From assembly GCA_030673965.1 (NCBI GenBank), contig JAUTCN010000002.1:248001-312000 (forward strand): a DNA stretch of 64,000 nucleotides. Reading direction: 5' to 3'. Positions 16,285-24,796 of the stretch are shown in pieces; position 1 is the first letter of the stretch, and every line of letters starts with the position of its first letter. This DNA is from Fusobacterium sp. JB019. Its GTDB lineage: Bacteria; Fusobacteriota; Fusobacteriia; Fusobacteriales; Fusobacteriaceae. A model generated the notes under the pieces. The model saw only the letters and a list, made by a program, of their open reading frames with translations. It did not search any database and was not told where the DNA came from. The position numbers were made by a program, and so were the translations under genes.

Positions 16285-16623
16285 TTAACCTTTTTTAACA
16301 ACAGATGTTTTTAATTGCATTGGTCCAAAACCAGGAACTTTACAATCAATATCATGATCTCCATCAATAAGTCTTATATTTTTTACTTTAGTTCCTCTTT
16401 TGATAACTCCAGAACCACCACCAATTTTTAAATCTTTGATAACAGTTACAGTATCTCCGTCAATTAATATATTTCCATTTGCATCTTTATATACTTTTTC
16501 TTCCGCTTCTTCTTTAATACTATTTTCAGACCACTCATAAGCACATTCTGGGCAAACAAATAAAGCTCCGTCTTCATAAGTGTAATCAGATCCACATTCT
16601 GGACAATTTGGTATTGTTTTCAT
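16285..16623 (-). CDS. yjdM: YjdM (PhnA) family zinc-ribbon protein
   Basis: A 112-residue protein with an N-terminal zinc ribbon ([13 protein letters not shown]...CPECAYEW) and the C-terminal PhnA domain ([32 protein letters not shown]). Despite the old name PhnA it is not a proven phosphonate enzyme; its role is uncertain. ATG at 16623 follows AGGAGG at five bases; an upstream in-frame ATG lacks a site. It is a single-gene transcript with its own promoter and terminator. Confidence 0.92.
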   Translation of the reverse strand: MKTIPNCPECGSDYTYEDGALFVCPECAYEWSENSIKEEAEEKVYKDANGNILIDGDTVTVIKDLKIGGGSGVIKRGTKVKNIRLIDGDHDIDCKVPGFGPMQLKTSVVKKG

Positions 16624-16659
16624 TAAGCCTCCTAATAATAATTTGATATATTCCTGCAC

Positions 16660-16688
16660 ATTGTACTATGTTTTTTATCCTTTGTCAA
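16660..16688 (-). promoter_or_regulatory. Promoter of yjdM
   Basis: Minus strand TTGACA, 17 bases, TACAAT, about 40 bases ahead of the yjdM start. Five of six -10 bases and all -35 bases match consensus. Confidence 0.75.
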
Positions 16689-16692
16689 TTTA

Positions 16693-18642
16693 TTAATTAA
16701 TACATATTATTCCCTGACTTTTAATACCCTGCTTTATTTTCCCCTCTTCTTTTAGTTCTTCTATTAATTTTCTGACTCTGTATTCACTTATATCATAGGT
16801 CTTTGAAAGCTTTTTAAAAATCTTAATTCTTCCTATAGAATAATTATTTTCATAAGCTTCTTTTATTATATATATAATATCTTTTTTTATTTGTTTTTTA
16901 TTAATTTTCTTTAATTTTATTTTTTCCTTAGCTTTTATCTTATCTCTTAGAAAATCATTTTTAAGTAGAGTTTCTAAAGTTATAGTATTATACTCACTTA
17001 ATACTATAGCATAAGAAATAGTATTAAGTAGCTCTCTTACATTTCCTTCCCATATATAATTTTTTAAAAAGTTCATTGCTTCCTTGGATATTATATAATT
17101 TTCATAGGCATTTTTCATTAAAAAATCCTCTATAATAGTTTCTATATCTTCTTTTCTTTCTCTTAGAGGGGGGATTCTCAAATAACCATTTCTTAATCTA
17201 TAATATAAATCTTTCCTAAATTTGTTTTCTTGGCACATTTGATATATATCCTTATTAGTAGCTGCAATAATCCTAATATCTATGGGGATTATTTTTTCTC
17301 CCCCTAGTCTAACAACTTCCTTTTCTTCTAATACTCTAAGTAATCTTGATTGGATTTTAGGACTAATATCTCCTATTTCATCAAGAAATATTGTTCCTCC
17401 CTCAGCAAGTTCAAAAAATCCTTTCTTACCACTAGTACTTGCCCCTGTAAAAGCTCCCTTCTCATAACCAAAAAGTTCACTTTCTATAATAGTCTCATTC
17501 AATGAACTAAAATTAATAGGGATGAAGGGTTTATTTTTTCTAGGAGAAGAATTATGGATAGCTGAAGCAAATAGTTCTTTTCCTGTTCCTGTCTCCCCTT
17601 CTAATAAAACAGTCATTTCAGTTTTAGCTAGTTTTTCTATTTTATTTTTTAGTTCTCTTATCTTTTGTGATTCTCCTATTATATCTTTTAAAAGATATTT
17701 TCCTTTAAAATTACTTTCAGATCCCTTTTTTTCTCTTTTTATATTTATATATGTGAAATCTTGAAATTTACTTTTTTCTAATATAAATTTATTATTTTCC
17801 ATTAAAATAATTTTAACTAAATCATTTTTTTCTTTTAAAAATTCCATTATATCTTTTTGTTTAAGATGTTTTTCTGACTCTTTATATTTTATTTCTAGGT
17901 TCATATCTTTAATAATATCATTTTCCAATGAAAAATCCTTGAATTTGTCCTTATAAAATAGTACATAATTTTTTCCTAAAGTTTCTATTAGATTATATAG
18001 ACTATCTAATTTTTCTTTTTCTTTATTTAAATTTTTATATTTTTCTTCATTTAATTTAACTATTTTATTTAAAAATTTATTTGAAATTCTGTTGGTATTT
18101 AAAGAAAGTAAGTCCAATTCATTTAAAATTAACATCAATGTTTCTGTTTCAATAAGCCTAGAACCAATATCATATATTTTTTCAACAAATGGAGGTACCT
18201 TGTCCACTTCTCCAGGGGTAATAGCAATCTTAAACTTATCTATTATTCCTGGCTTTTCAGGATAATATGGAATAAACTTTAAATGTTTTACACCTATGTC
18301 TTTTAGTGAAGAAAGAGCTTCATAGGTAGAAGCTTTGGAATCATTTACAAAAAGAACCTCCTCTTTGTACTTAATATTGAACAAAATATCTATATTGTTA
18401 TAATTTATTGTTCTCTTAGCTACAATAAATTTATCTAAAGGAAAACTTATTTTTCTTTTTTTTACTTTTTCAAGGGCAGAATTACTTGAAAACAATATCA
18501 AATCTCCCTGAATTTCATTTTCTCCTAACTCATCCAATGAATATCCATTGATAATGACATCTTCAAATAAAAATTCCTTAAGTTGTTTTAATAAATTAGT
18601 TTTAGTTACATACGTACCTGCTATTAAAGTTATAATCTTCAT
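16693..18642 (-). CDS. Sigma-54-dependent transcriptional activator
   Basis: A 649-residue enhancer-binding protein. Residues 1-305 are an N-terminal sensory region I cannot assign with confidence (a PrpR-like or receiver-like start, then a helical segment). Residues about 318-560 are the AAA+ domain: Walker A GETGTGKE (349-356), the sigma-54 contact loop GAFTGA (396-401) and Walker B TIFLDEIGD (417-425). The C-terminus, about 590-649, looks like a winged helix rather than the usual Fis helix. It is divergent from nhaC-iadA, whose upstream region holds a sigma-54 promoter, so that operon is the probable target. Confidence 0.92.
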   Translation of the reverse strand: MKIITLIAGTYVTKTNLLKQLKEFLFEDVIINGYSLDELGENEIQGDLILFSSNSALEKVKKRKISFPLDKFIVAKRTINYNNIDILFNIKYKEEVLFVNDSKASTYEALSSLKDIGVKHLKFIPYYPEKPGIIDKFKIAITPGEVDKVPPFVEKIYDIGSRLIETETLMLILNELDLLSLNTNRISNKFLNKIVKLNEEKYKNLNKEKEKLDSLYNLIETLGKNYVLFYKDKFKDFSLENDIIKDMNLEIKYKESEKHLKQKDIMEFLKEKNDLVKIILMENNKFILEKSKFQDFTYINIKREKKGSESNFKGKYLLKDIIGESQKIRELKNKIEKLAKTEMTVLLEGETGTGKELFASAIHNSSPRKNKPFIPINFSSLNETIIESELFGYEKGAFTGASTSGKKGFFELAEGGTIFLDEIGDISPKIQSRLLRVLEEKEVVRLGGEKIIPIDIRIIAATNKDIYQMCQENKFRKDLYYRLRNGYLRIPPLRERKEDIETIIEDFLMKNAYENYIISKEAMNFLKNYIWEGNVRELLNTISYAIVLSEYNTITLETLLKNDFLRDKIKAKEKIKLKKINKKQIKKDIIYIIKEAYENNYSIGRIKIFKKLSKTYDISEYRVRKLIEELKEEGKIKQGIKSQGIICIN

Positions 18643-18672
18643 ATCTTCCCCTCTTCTTTGGATTTGTTTAGG

Positions 18673-18690
18673 TGTTATATTAGTATAACA
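18673..18690. promoter_or_regulatory. Candidate activator site 1 (perfect palindrome)
   Basis: TGTTATA-TTAG-TATAACA, seven-base arms, lies about 110 bases upstream of the -24 element, the usual distance for a sigma-54 enhancer. It is also just ahead of the activator gene on the other strand and contains a TATACT on that strand, so it could mediate autoregulation. Confidence 0.6.
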
Positions 18691-18745
18691 TAAATAAAGG
18701 AAAAATATATTATTTTTTAAATGAAGTTTACATCCCTCATGTGTA

Positions 18746-18763
18746 TTATATTAGTTTATTTAT
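18746..18763. promoter_or_regulatory. Candidate activator site 2 (imperfect copy of site 1)
   Basis: TTATATTAGT at 18746-18755 repeats the core of the palindrome at 18675-18684 exactly, with a degenerate right half (TTATTTA). The two cores are 71 bases apart, close to seven helical turns, and this copy is about 45 bases from the -24 element. Confidence 0.5.
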
Positions 18764-18797
18764 CGTGATTTTGTTCTAATAAAGGAAAAAATAAGTT

Positions 18798-18813
18798 TGG
18801 CATAAAAATTGCT
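18798..18813 (+). promoter_or_regulatory. Sigma-54 (-24/-12) promoter of nhaC-iadA
   Basis: TGGCAT-AAAAA-TTGCT matches the sigma-54 consensus TGGCAC-N5-TTGCW with a single mismatch. GG and GC are exactly 12 bases apart. It lies about 40 bases upstream of the nhaC start and faces it. The divergent gene encodes a sigma-54 activator. Confidence 0.88.
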
Positions 18814-18853
18814 TTATAAGTAATCAAATAAAATTTATAAAGGAGAGATATTT

Positions 18854-20305
18854 ATGAAAAACACGTTAAAAAGAAAACCCACGCTGATGGAGGGATTATT
18901 CCCTATTTTATTTATGATTTTTGCCTTGTCTATAGGTTATGGATATTTAAGATTTAGAACAGAACCTATTCTTATTTTATCTAGTTTTGTAGCAGGAGTC
19001 TTAGCTTTAAGACTTGGATACAATTGGGAAGAAATGCAAGAAGCAATTATTCAAAAAATTGCAAAGGCAATGCCTGCAACATTAATATTATGGAGTGTAG
19101 GATTTTTAATTGGTGCTTGGATGTTTTCAGGAACAGTTCCAATGATAATATATTACGGAGTACAAATAGTTAATCCTAAATTCTTATTAGTAACTGCATT
19201 TTTAATAACTGCAATAGTTTCAACAGTTACTGGAACTTCTTGGGGAAGTGCAGGAACTATAGGTGTTGCTTTAATGGGAATAGCAGGTGGACTTGGTGTT
19301 TCTTTACCTGCAACAGCAGGAGCTATTGTTGCTGGAGCATATTTTGGAGATAAAATTTCTCCTCTTTCAGATACTACTAACTTAGCACCAATTGCAGCAG
19401 GAAGTGAATTATACGAACATATAAAACATATGCTTTATACAACAATTCCAGCAGCATTAATATCAATAGTTATATATTTATTTGCAGGACTTAACGCAAC
19501 TGGACAAGTAGCAACTCCTGAAAAAGTTACAATGTTATTAACACAGTTAGATAGTATGTTTAACTGGAATATTATTTTAATTCTTCCGGTTTTATTAATT
19601 ATAATTGGTTCTGTTAGAAAATGGCCTTCAATCCCTACTATGCTAGGAACAAGTATATTTTCAATTGTCTTAGGTGTTTTAATTCAAGGATTTACTTTAA
19701 AAAATGGATTGACATCTTTAGTAAAAGGATTTAATATTAATATGACAGGCTTTGAAGGAACAGTTATGCCAGATGTTATTAGATTAATAAATAGAGGTGG
19801 AGTTGTATCAGTTACTGGAACTACTGTTTTAGTATTCTGTGCTATGGGATTTGCTGGAATTATTAGTGTATCAGGAATGCTTGATGTTGTTCTAGGAGAA
19901 ATTCTTTCTAGAGTAAAGACTACTGCAGGTATTATTACTTCTACTATATTATCTTGTTTCACAATGGCTTTTGTTACAGGAAGTTCTTATTTAACAATAC
20001 TTATTCCAGGAGAATTATTCCAAGACACTTATATAAGAAGAGGGTTACATCCTAAAAACTTATCAAGAACATTAGAAGATTCAGGAACAGTTTTAGTTCC
20101 ATTAGTTCCTTGGTCTGCTGCAGGTGCTTATATGACAGCAACATTAGGTGTTTCAACTTTTGAATATGCACCTTGGGCTATATTAAATTATTTAGGAATA
20201 ATCGTAGCTATTATACTAGCTTTCACTGGATTTGGAATTGCTAAATTATCTTTAGAAGAAAAGACAGCATTTATGGAAAAATTAAATATTAAAGAGGAGG
20301 AATAA
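18854..20305 (+). CDS. nhaC: NhaC-family Na+/H+ antiporter-type transporter
   Basis: A 483-residue membrane protein with about twelve hydrophobic segments of the NhaC family. Typical blocks are GTSWGSAGTIGVAL, AGAYFGDKISPLSDTTNLAP and TGSSYLTILIPGELF. Members exchange Na+ for H+, but several transport organic anions or amino acids. Control by a sigma-54 activator and co-transcription with isoaspartyl dipeptidase suggest the substrate here may be a dipeptide or aspartate-related compound, not only sodium. That is inference. AGGAGAG precedes the ATG; iadA begins seven bases after the stop. Confidence 0.87.
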   Translation: MKNTLKRKPTLMEGLFPILFMIFALSIGYGYLRFRTEPILILSSFVAGVLALRLGYNWEEMQEAIIQKIAKAMPATLILWSVGFLIGAWMFSGTVPMIIYYGVQIVNPKFLLVTAFLITAIVSTVTGTSWGSAGTIGVALMGIAGGLGVSLPATAGAIVAGAYFGDKISPLSDTTNLAPIAAGSELYEHIKHMLYTTIPAALISIVIYLFAGLNATGQVATPEKVTMLLTQLDSMFNWNIILILPVLLIIIGSVRKWPSIPTMLGTSIFSIVLGVLIQGFTLKNGLTSLVKGFNINMTGFEGTVMPDVIRLINRGGVVSVTGTTVLVFCAMGFAGIISVSGMLDVVLGEILSRVKTTAGIITSTILSCFTMAFVTGSSYLTILIPGELFQDTYIRRGLHPKNLSRTLEDSGTVLVPLVPWSAAGAYMTATLGVSTFEYAPWAILNYLGIIVAIILAFTGFGIAKLSLEEKTAFMEKLNIKEEE

Positions 20306-20312
20306 GTAGAGA

Positions 20313-21464
20313 ATGTTTATACTTATAAAAAATATTCAAGTTTACTCTCCTGAGAATATAGGGGAAAAGGATGTATTAATATGTAATGATAAGATTGTAG
20401 AGATTGAAGAGAATATATCTTACGCTTTAAAAGATTTAAAAATAATTGACGGTACAGGAAAAAGGTTAGTTCCTGGTATAATGGATCAACATATTCATGT
20501 TATTGGTGGTGGAGGAGAAGGAAGCTTTAAAACTAGAGTTCCTGAAGTTAATCTTTCTGATCTAATAAAAGGTGGAGTTACTACTGTTGTTGGATTACTT
20601 GGAACAGATTGTCTTACTAGAAGTGTTGAAAATTTAGTTGCTAAAACTAAAGCTCTTAAAGAAGAGGGGATTAATGCATATTGCTTAACAGGGGGATATG
20701 AATTTCCATCTCCTAGTCTTACTGGAAATGTAAAAAAAGATATAGTATTTATAGATGAAATTATTGGTATAAAACTAGCTCTTTCTGATCATAGATCATC
20801 AATAGTAACAAATAGCGAGTTAGCTAGACTTGCTTCAGAAGCAAGAGTTGGAGGAATGCTTTCTGGAAAAGCAGGTTATGTAACTTTACATATGGGAAAC
20901 GGAGCTAGATCTATAAAACCAATATTTGAAGTACTTAAGGATACTGATATTCCTATTAATCATTTTAGACCTACTCATGTTGGAAGAAAAAAAGAATTAT
21001 TCTATGACTGTATTGAATTTAATAAAATGGGAGGTTACATAGATATAACTGCTGATGATAGAGGAAATATTATGAAAGTAACTGAACTTTTTAAAATTTT
21101 AATAGAAAACAAAGGAGATTTATCTAAGGTAACTTTAACTTCTGATGGAAATGGAAGTTGGTCTAATTATGATAGCTCTGGAAAAATGATAGAAATTGGA
21201 GCTGCTAAATGTAATGTCGTTTTGGAAAAGATTATTGAATTAGCAAAGGAAGATATATTTTCTTTAGACCAAGCTCTTAAATTTGGTACTTCTAATGTTG
21301 CAGATGCTCTTGGTATTTCTAATAAAAGAGGATATATTAAAGAAGATTATTTTGCAGATTTAGTTATATTAGATGAACATTTAGAACTTGACGGGGTTAT
21401 AAGTAACGGAAGAATAATGATGGAAGATAAAGAAATCCTTGTTAAAGGAACATATGAGAAATAA
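20313..21464 (+). CDS. iadA: Isoaspartyl (beta-aspartyl) dipeptidase
   Basis: Zinc amidohydrolase that cleaves beta-aspartyl dipeptides arising from damaged proteins or from diets containing isoaspartyl peptides. The 383-residue length matches E. coli IadA (about 390). Metal-site motif DQHIHVIGGGGEG is near residue 60; further blocks are GGVTTVVGLLGTD, TLHMGNG, NHFRPTHVGR and TLTSDGNGSW. It is the second gene of the sigma-54-controlled unit. Together with the upstream transporter it would let the cell take up and use such dipeptides for aspartate. Confidence 0.93.
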   Translation: MFILIKNIQVYSPENIGEKDVLICNDKIVEIEENISYALKDLKIIDGTGKRLVPGIMDQHIHVIGGGGEGSFKTRVPEVNLSDLIKGGVTTVVGLLGTDCLTRSVENLVAKTKALKEEGINAYCLTGGYEFPSPSLTGNVKKDIVFIDEIIGIKLALSDHRSSIVTNSELARLASEARVGGMLSGKAGYVTLHMGNGARSIKPIFEVLKDTDIPINHFRPTHVGRKKELFYDCIEFNKMGGYIDITADDRGNIMKVTELFKILIENKGDLSKVTLTSDGNGSWSNYDSSGKMIEIGAAKCNVVLEKIIELAKEDIFSLDQALKFGTSNVADALGISNKRGYIKEDYFADLVILDEHLELDGVISNGRIMMEDKEILVKGTYEK

Positions 21465-21507
21465 AATAATAAATTTAACTTAAACAGATGAATTTACTCC
21501 ACTTTAG

Positions 21508-21516
21508 TGCTATAAT
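21508..21516 (+). promoter_or_regulatory. Extended -10 promoter before the CoA-transferase gene
   Basis: TGCTATAAT is a perfect extended -10 box about 36 bases ahead of the start codon; no convincing -35 box is present. It suggests the CoA-transferase gene can be transcribed independently of iadA. Confidence 0.55.
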
Positions 21517-21551
21517 AAAGTATATTTAATTTTTTGAAAGGAAGTGGAAAC

Positions 21552-22736
21552 ATGGGAGCTTTAACTGGATTAAAAATACTAGATTTTTCAACATTATTAC
21601 CTGGACCCTATGCAACTTTAATGCTTGCAGATTTAGGAGCTGAAGTTTTAAAAATAAGTTCTCCTACTAAGGGAGATATTGTAGCAAACTATCCTCCATT
21701 TATAGAAGATAGTAGATTATCTGCAAATCAAGCTTGGCTTGGAAGAAATAAAAAAAATATGTTTTTAAATCTAAAATCAGAAGAGGGAATAAATATAGTT
21801 AAAAAATTAGTTGAGGATTATGATATTGTAGTTGAACAATTTAGACCTGGAGTTATGAAAAGATTAGGACTTGATTATGAAACTTTAAAAAGCATTAATC
21901 CAAGACTTATTTATTGTTCTCTTACTGGTTACGGGCAAACAGGACCTATGAAAAATAATGCAGGGCATGATATCAATTATCTTGCTAGAAGTGGAAATAT
22001 GTCATATTCAGGAAGAAAATCCACTGGACCTGTTTTAACAAATATGCAAATAGCTGATATTGGAGTTGGTTCTCTTCACTCTGTTGTAGGTATTCTTGCA
22101 GCAGTTAATTATAGAAATACTACAGGAAAAGGTCAATATATTGATGTTGCCATGTTTGATGGATTAATCCCTTTCCATGCAATGGAAGGAGCGAGCTTTC
22201 TCGCAACTGGAGTAGAATCTAAAAGGGAAGAAACTAGACTTAATGGTGGAAGTATGTATGATTTCTATGAAACAAAGGACAATAGGTACTTAAGTGTTGG
22301 ATCTCTTGAACCTAAATTCTGGAAGAATTTTTGTGAATGTATTAATTTAACAAATCTAATAGAACTTACAGTTATGCCTGAGAATGTCTCTGAAATAAAA
22401 GAAATTATAAAAAATAGATTAAAAGAAAAAACTCTTAATGAATGGATGGATATATTTAAAGGAAAAGATGTATGTGTTGAACCTGTTTTAAATATGAAAG
22501 AAGCTTTAATAGATGATGAACAAATAAAAGCTCGTGAAATGGTTGTTGAGGTAAAGGTTCCAAATACTGAAAAACTAAAAATAAAACAAATGGGTTCTCC
22601 TATAAAATTATCTGAATGTCCTGTTAAATACTATGAAGGTGGATATCCTTTAGGATATCATACAAAGGAAGTTTTAGTAAAACTTGGATATAGTGAAGAT
22701 GAAATTAAAAAGTTATTAAAAGATGAGATTATATAA
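21552..22736 (+). CDS. Class III CoA-transferase (CaiB/BaiF family)
   Basis: Transfers CoA between carboxylic acids with a catalytic aspartate. N-terminal landmarks are KILDFSTLLPGPYATLMLADLGAEV and the later YCSLTGYGQTGP; the catalytic Asp is expected in the segment GHDINYLA. ATG at 21552 has AAAGGAAG eight bases upstream, giving 394 residues, normal for the family. Substrate cannot be read: carnitine, bile acid, formyl/oxalate and amino-acid fermentation enzymes share this fold. It follows iadA after 87 bases with its own weak promoter. Confidence 0.88.
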   Translation: MGALTGLKILDFSTLLPGPYATLMLADLGAEVLKISSPTKGDIVANYPPFIEDSRLSANQAWLGRNKKNMFLNLKSEEGINIVKKLVEDYDIVVEQFRPGVMKRLGLDYETLKSINPRLIYCSLTGYGQTGPMKNNAGHDINYLARSGNMSYSGRKSTGPVLTNMQIADIGVGSLHSVVGILAAVNYRNTTGKGQYIDVAMFDGLIPFHAMEGASFLATGVESKREETRLNGGSMYDFYETKDNRYLSVGSLEPKFWKNFCECINLTNLIELTVMPENVSEIKEIIKNRLKEKTLNEWMDIFKGKDVCVEPVLNMKEALIDDEQIKAREMVVEVKVPNTEKLKIKQMGSPIKLSECPVKYYEGGYPLGYHTKEVLVKLGYSEDEIKKLLKDEII

Positions 22737-22750
22737 TCTCATCTTTTTTT
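22721..22750. terminator. Palindromic terminator overlapping the CoA-transferase stop
   Basis: AGATGAGATTAT and its exact complement form a 24-base palindrome whose loop region contains the TAA stop, followed by seven T. It serves the CoA-transferase gene and lies opposite the end of the converging SDR gene. Confidence 0.85.
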
Positions 22751-23471
22751 ATGCATCTTGTTTAGTTGGGGCAATGACTAATTCTCTAATATTTACTTCT
22801 TGAGGCATTTCATACATAAACTTAACTGACTTAGCAACATGTTTAGGATCCATAGATTTTCCACCCATAGTTTCTTTCCACTGGTTATATCCATCTATAA
22901 TTTCAGAGTCTGTTGTATGAGATAATAATTCTGTTTCAGCTGCTCCAGGTTCTACTGTCATTATACGTACATTTGTATTTGCAACTTCTCCTCTAATTGT
23001 TTCACTTAAAGCTGATACTCCATATTTTGAAGCGCAGTAAGCAGCGTGATTTGGAAATGGTTTAATTCCAGCTATTGAAGATATGTTTATAATAGTACCT
23101 TCATTTCTTTTAGTCATATCTTCTAAAACTATCTTCATTCCATTTAAAACTCCCATTACATTAACATTTAACATACTTTGCCATTCTAAAGGATCTTGTT
23201 TTTTTATATTTCCAAGTAACATTATTCCTGCGTTATTTACTAATAGATCTGCCTTTCCATATCTTCCCTCTGCTTCTCTCACTGCTTTTTCAAATTCTTT
23301 ATAATCTGTAACATCTACTTTTTTAACTAAAGTATTAGATAAATTATAACCTTCCATAATTTCAGTTCTTCTTCCTATTAATAATAAAGGATAGCCAGCT
23401 TTATTAAATAAATATGCCATTTCTCTACCAAAACCACTACTTGCTCCTGTAATTATAACTAATTTTTTCAT
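22749..23471 (-). CDS. Short-chain dehydrogenase/reductase
   Basis: A 240-residue NAD(P)-dependent oxidoreductase. Cofactor loop TGASSGFGREM, NNAG motif (LLVNNAGIM), catalytic serine segment NISSIAG and the YCASK (YxxxK) pair are all present. The sequence is most like the broad NADP-preferring classical SDRs that act on 3-hydroxy acids or small carbonyls; substrate not determined. It is divergent from an HxlR-type regulator, a frequent arrangement for redox- or aldehyde-responsive genes. Confidence 0.9.
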   Translation of the reverse strand: MKKLVIITGASSGFGREMAYLFNKAGYPLLLIGRRTEIMEGYNLSNTLVKKVDVTDYKEFEKAVREAEGRYGKADLLVNNAGIMLLGNIKKQDPLEWQSMLNVNVMGVLNGMKIVLEDMTKRNEGTIINISSIAGIKPFPNHAAYCASKYGVSALSETIRGEVANTNVRIMTVEPGAAETELLSHTTDSEIIDGYNQWKETMGGKSMDPKHVAKSVKFMYEMPQEVNIRELVIAPTKQDA

Positions 23472-23616
23472 TTTATCTCCTTTACACTTATATTTTTTAA
23501 TGCTATAATTCTTTAAATCATTATGTAAATAATAACAAGTTACTTTACTAAAAACAAGTACGGTATTTATGTTAGTTACTGAAAAAAATGTTAGTATTAT
23601 TAAAATTAGGAGGGTT

Positions 23617-23967
23617 ATGGAAAAGATAAAAATAGGCTATGAAATAGAAGTTACATTACATATGATAGGAGGAAAGTGGAAAGGCTTAATTCTTTATCAT
23701 TTAATAGAAAATGGAAGTGAGAGATTTAATGCTCTACATAGATTTATTGGAAAAACTTCTCCTAGAACTTTAACAAATCAACTTAGAGAACTTGAAAAAG
23801 ATGGCTTAATAAATAGACAAGTATTTGCAGAGGTTCCACCTAGAGTAGAATATTCAGCTACTGAAAAAGGAAAATCTTTATATAAAATACTAGAATTAAT
23901 GTGTGAATGGGGCTATGAAAATAAAGATGAGAGGTTTGAAATTTTAAATCCTCAATGTAAAGATTAA
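23617..23967 (+). CDS. HxlR-family transcriptional regulator
   Basis: A 116-residue winged-helix regulator of the HxlR type: IGGKWKGLILYHL, FNALHRFIGKTSPRTLTNQLRELEKDGLI and VEYSATEKGKSL. Members often sense aldehydes or oxidative stress through a cysteine; here C109-like residues lie only near the C-terminus (MCEWG, PQCKD). ATG at 23617 with AGGAGG just upstream is preferred to a longer frame starting 48 bases earlier. It is divergent from the SDR gene, its likely target. Confidence 0.88.
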   Translation: MEKIKIGYEIEVTLHMIGGKWKGLILYHLIENGSERFNALHRFIGKTSPRTLTNQLRELEKDGLINRQVFAEVPPRVEYSATEKGKSLYKILELMCEWGYENKDERFEILNPQCKD

Positions 23968-24064
23968 AAATTGTTGCATAAGCAACAGATAACTAATAAA
24001 AAATGTCTTATAATTATATTGTAAAGAAAAAGAAATAACATTAATTATAAGGATGGTTGATATT

Positions 24065-24766
24065 ATGAAAAATGAGAAAATTGTATGGATGAACAAAGCA
24101 GATAGTTTTGAGGTTATAGATGTAAGAAAAGCAAGTGGTAACTTTTTAACTGGTATGTTAAATAAAGGAAAAGAAAAAGAAGTAGGAGAAGGAATAATTG
24201 TAATTCAGTCCTTTGAGCCAAAACCTTTGTATAAAGCTTACGAAGATTTAGGATATGAATATTATACTGAAAAAATTAATGAAACAGAATACAAAACATA
24301 TTTTTTTAGAATATCTAAAAAAGAAATGAGTCAAAAGAGTGGAGACATGCCTTTTAAACCAACTTCAATACTTAATTATAAAGAAGTTGATAGTAGATTA
24401 GCTGATACAGTTGTTAATTTCTGGGAATTTATTTGGGAGAAAGAAAATCCTGCCATTGATTTAAAAACAAAATTATTACTTTCTTTAGCAAATGCAGTTG
24501 GAGCAGGAAGATATAGACAAGCTACTAGAGAACTTATAAAAGCTTATTCAATTGGTCTTAAAACAGAAGAATTAGATGAACTTTTCTCTTTATTTGCTTG
24601 GAATCAAGGGATTGGATATTTTTCATCAGAAATAGGACCTTCTACTTTATTTAAAACATATAAATTTATAAAAGGTCAAGAAAAATTAGGAAAAGATAGA
24701 AGTGAAATTATGAAAAAATTAGTTGAGTTATTTGGAGATAAAAATCCAGATGTTAAGACTATTTAA
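24065..24766 (+). CDS. DUF2249 domain fused to a carboxymuconolactone decarboxylase-like domain
   Basis: About 233 residues. The first 85 match DUF2249, seen as FEVIDVRKASG and QSFEPKPLYKAYEDLGYEY, a small domain found with redox or nitrogen-oxide proteins. The C-terminal part resembles the CMD/AhpD all-helical fold (LANAVGAGRYRQATRELIKAYSIGLKTEELDEL), but the CxxC thiol pair of AhpD peroxidases is absent, so peroxidase activity is unlikely. ATG at 24065 gives better spacing from AAGGATGG than the earlier ATG. Function unknown. Confidence 0.7.
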   Translation: MKNEKIVWMNKADSFEVIDVRKASGNFLTGMLNKGKEKEVGEGIIVIQSFEPKPLYKAYEDLGYEYYTEKINETEYKTYFFRISKKEMSQKSGDMPFKPTSILNYKEVDSRLADTVVNFWEFIWEKENPAIDLKTKLLLSLANAVGAGRYRQATRELIKAYSIGLKTEELDELFSLFAWNQGIGYFSSEIGPSTLFKTYKFIKGQEKLGKDRSEIMKKLVELFGDKNPDVKTI

Positions 24767-24796
24767 AAAGAAGCGAGCATTTGCTTGCTTCTTTTT
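24765..24796. terminator. Bidirectional terminator
   Basis: AAAAAGAAGCGAGCA pairs with TGCTTGCTTCTTTTT, one G-T wobble, two-base loop. It lies between the converging DUF2249 and DUF523 genes; A and T tracts flank both sides. Confidence 0.85.
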
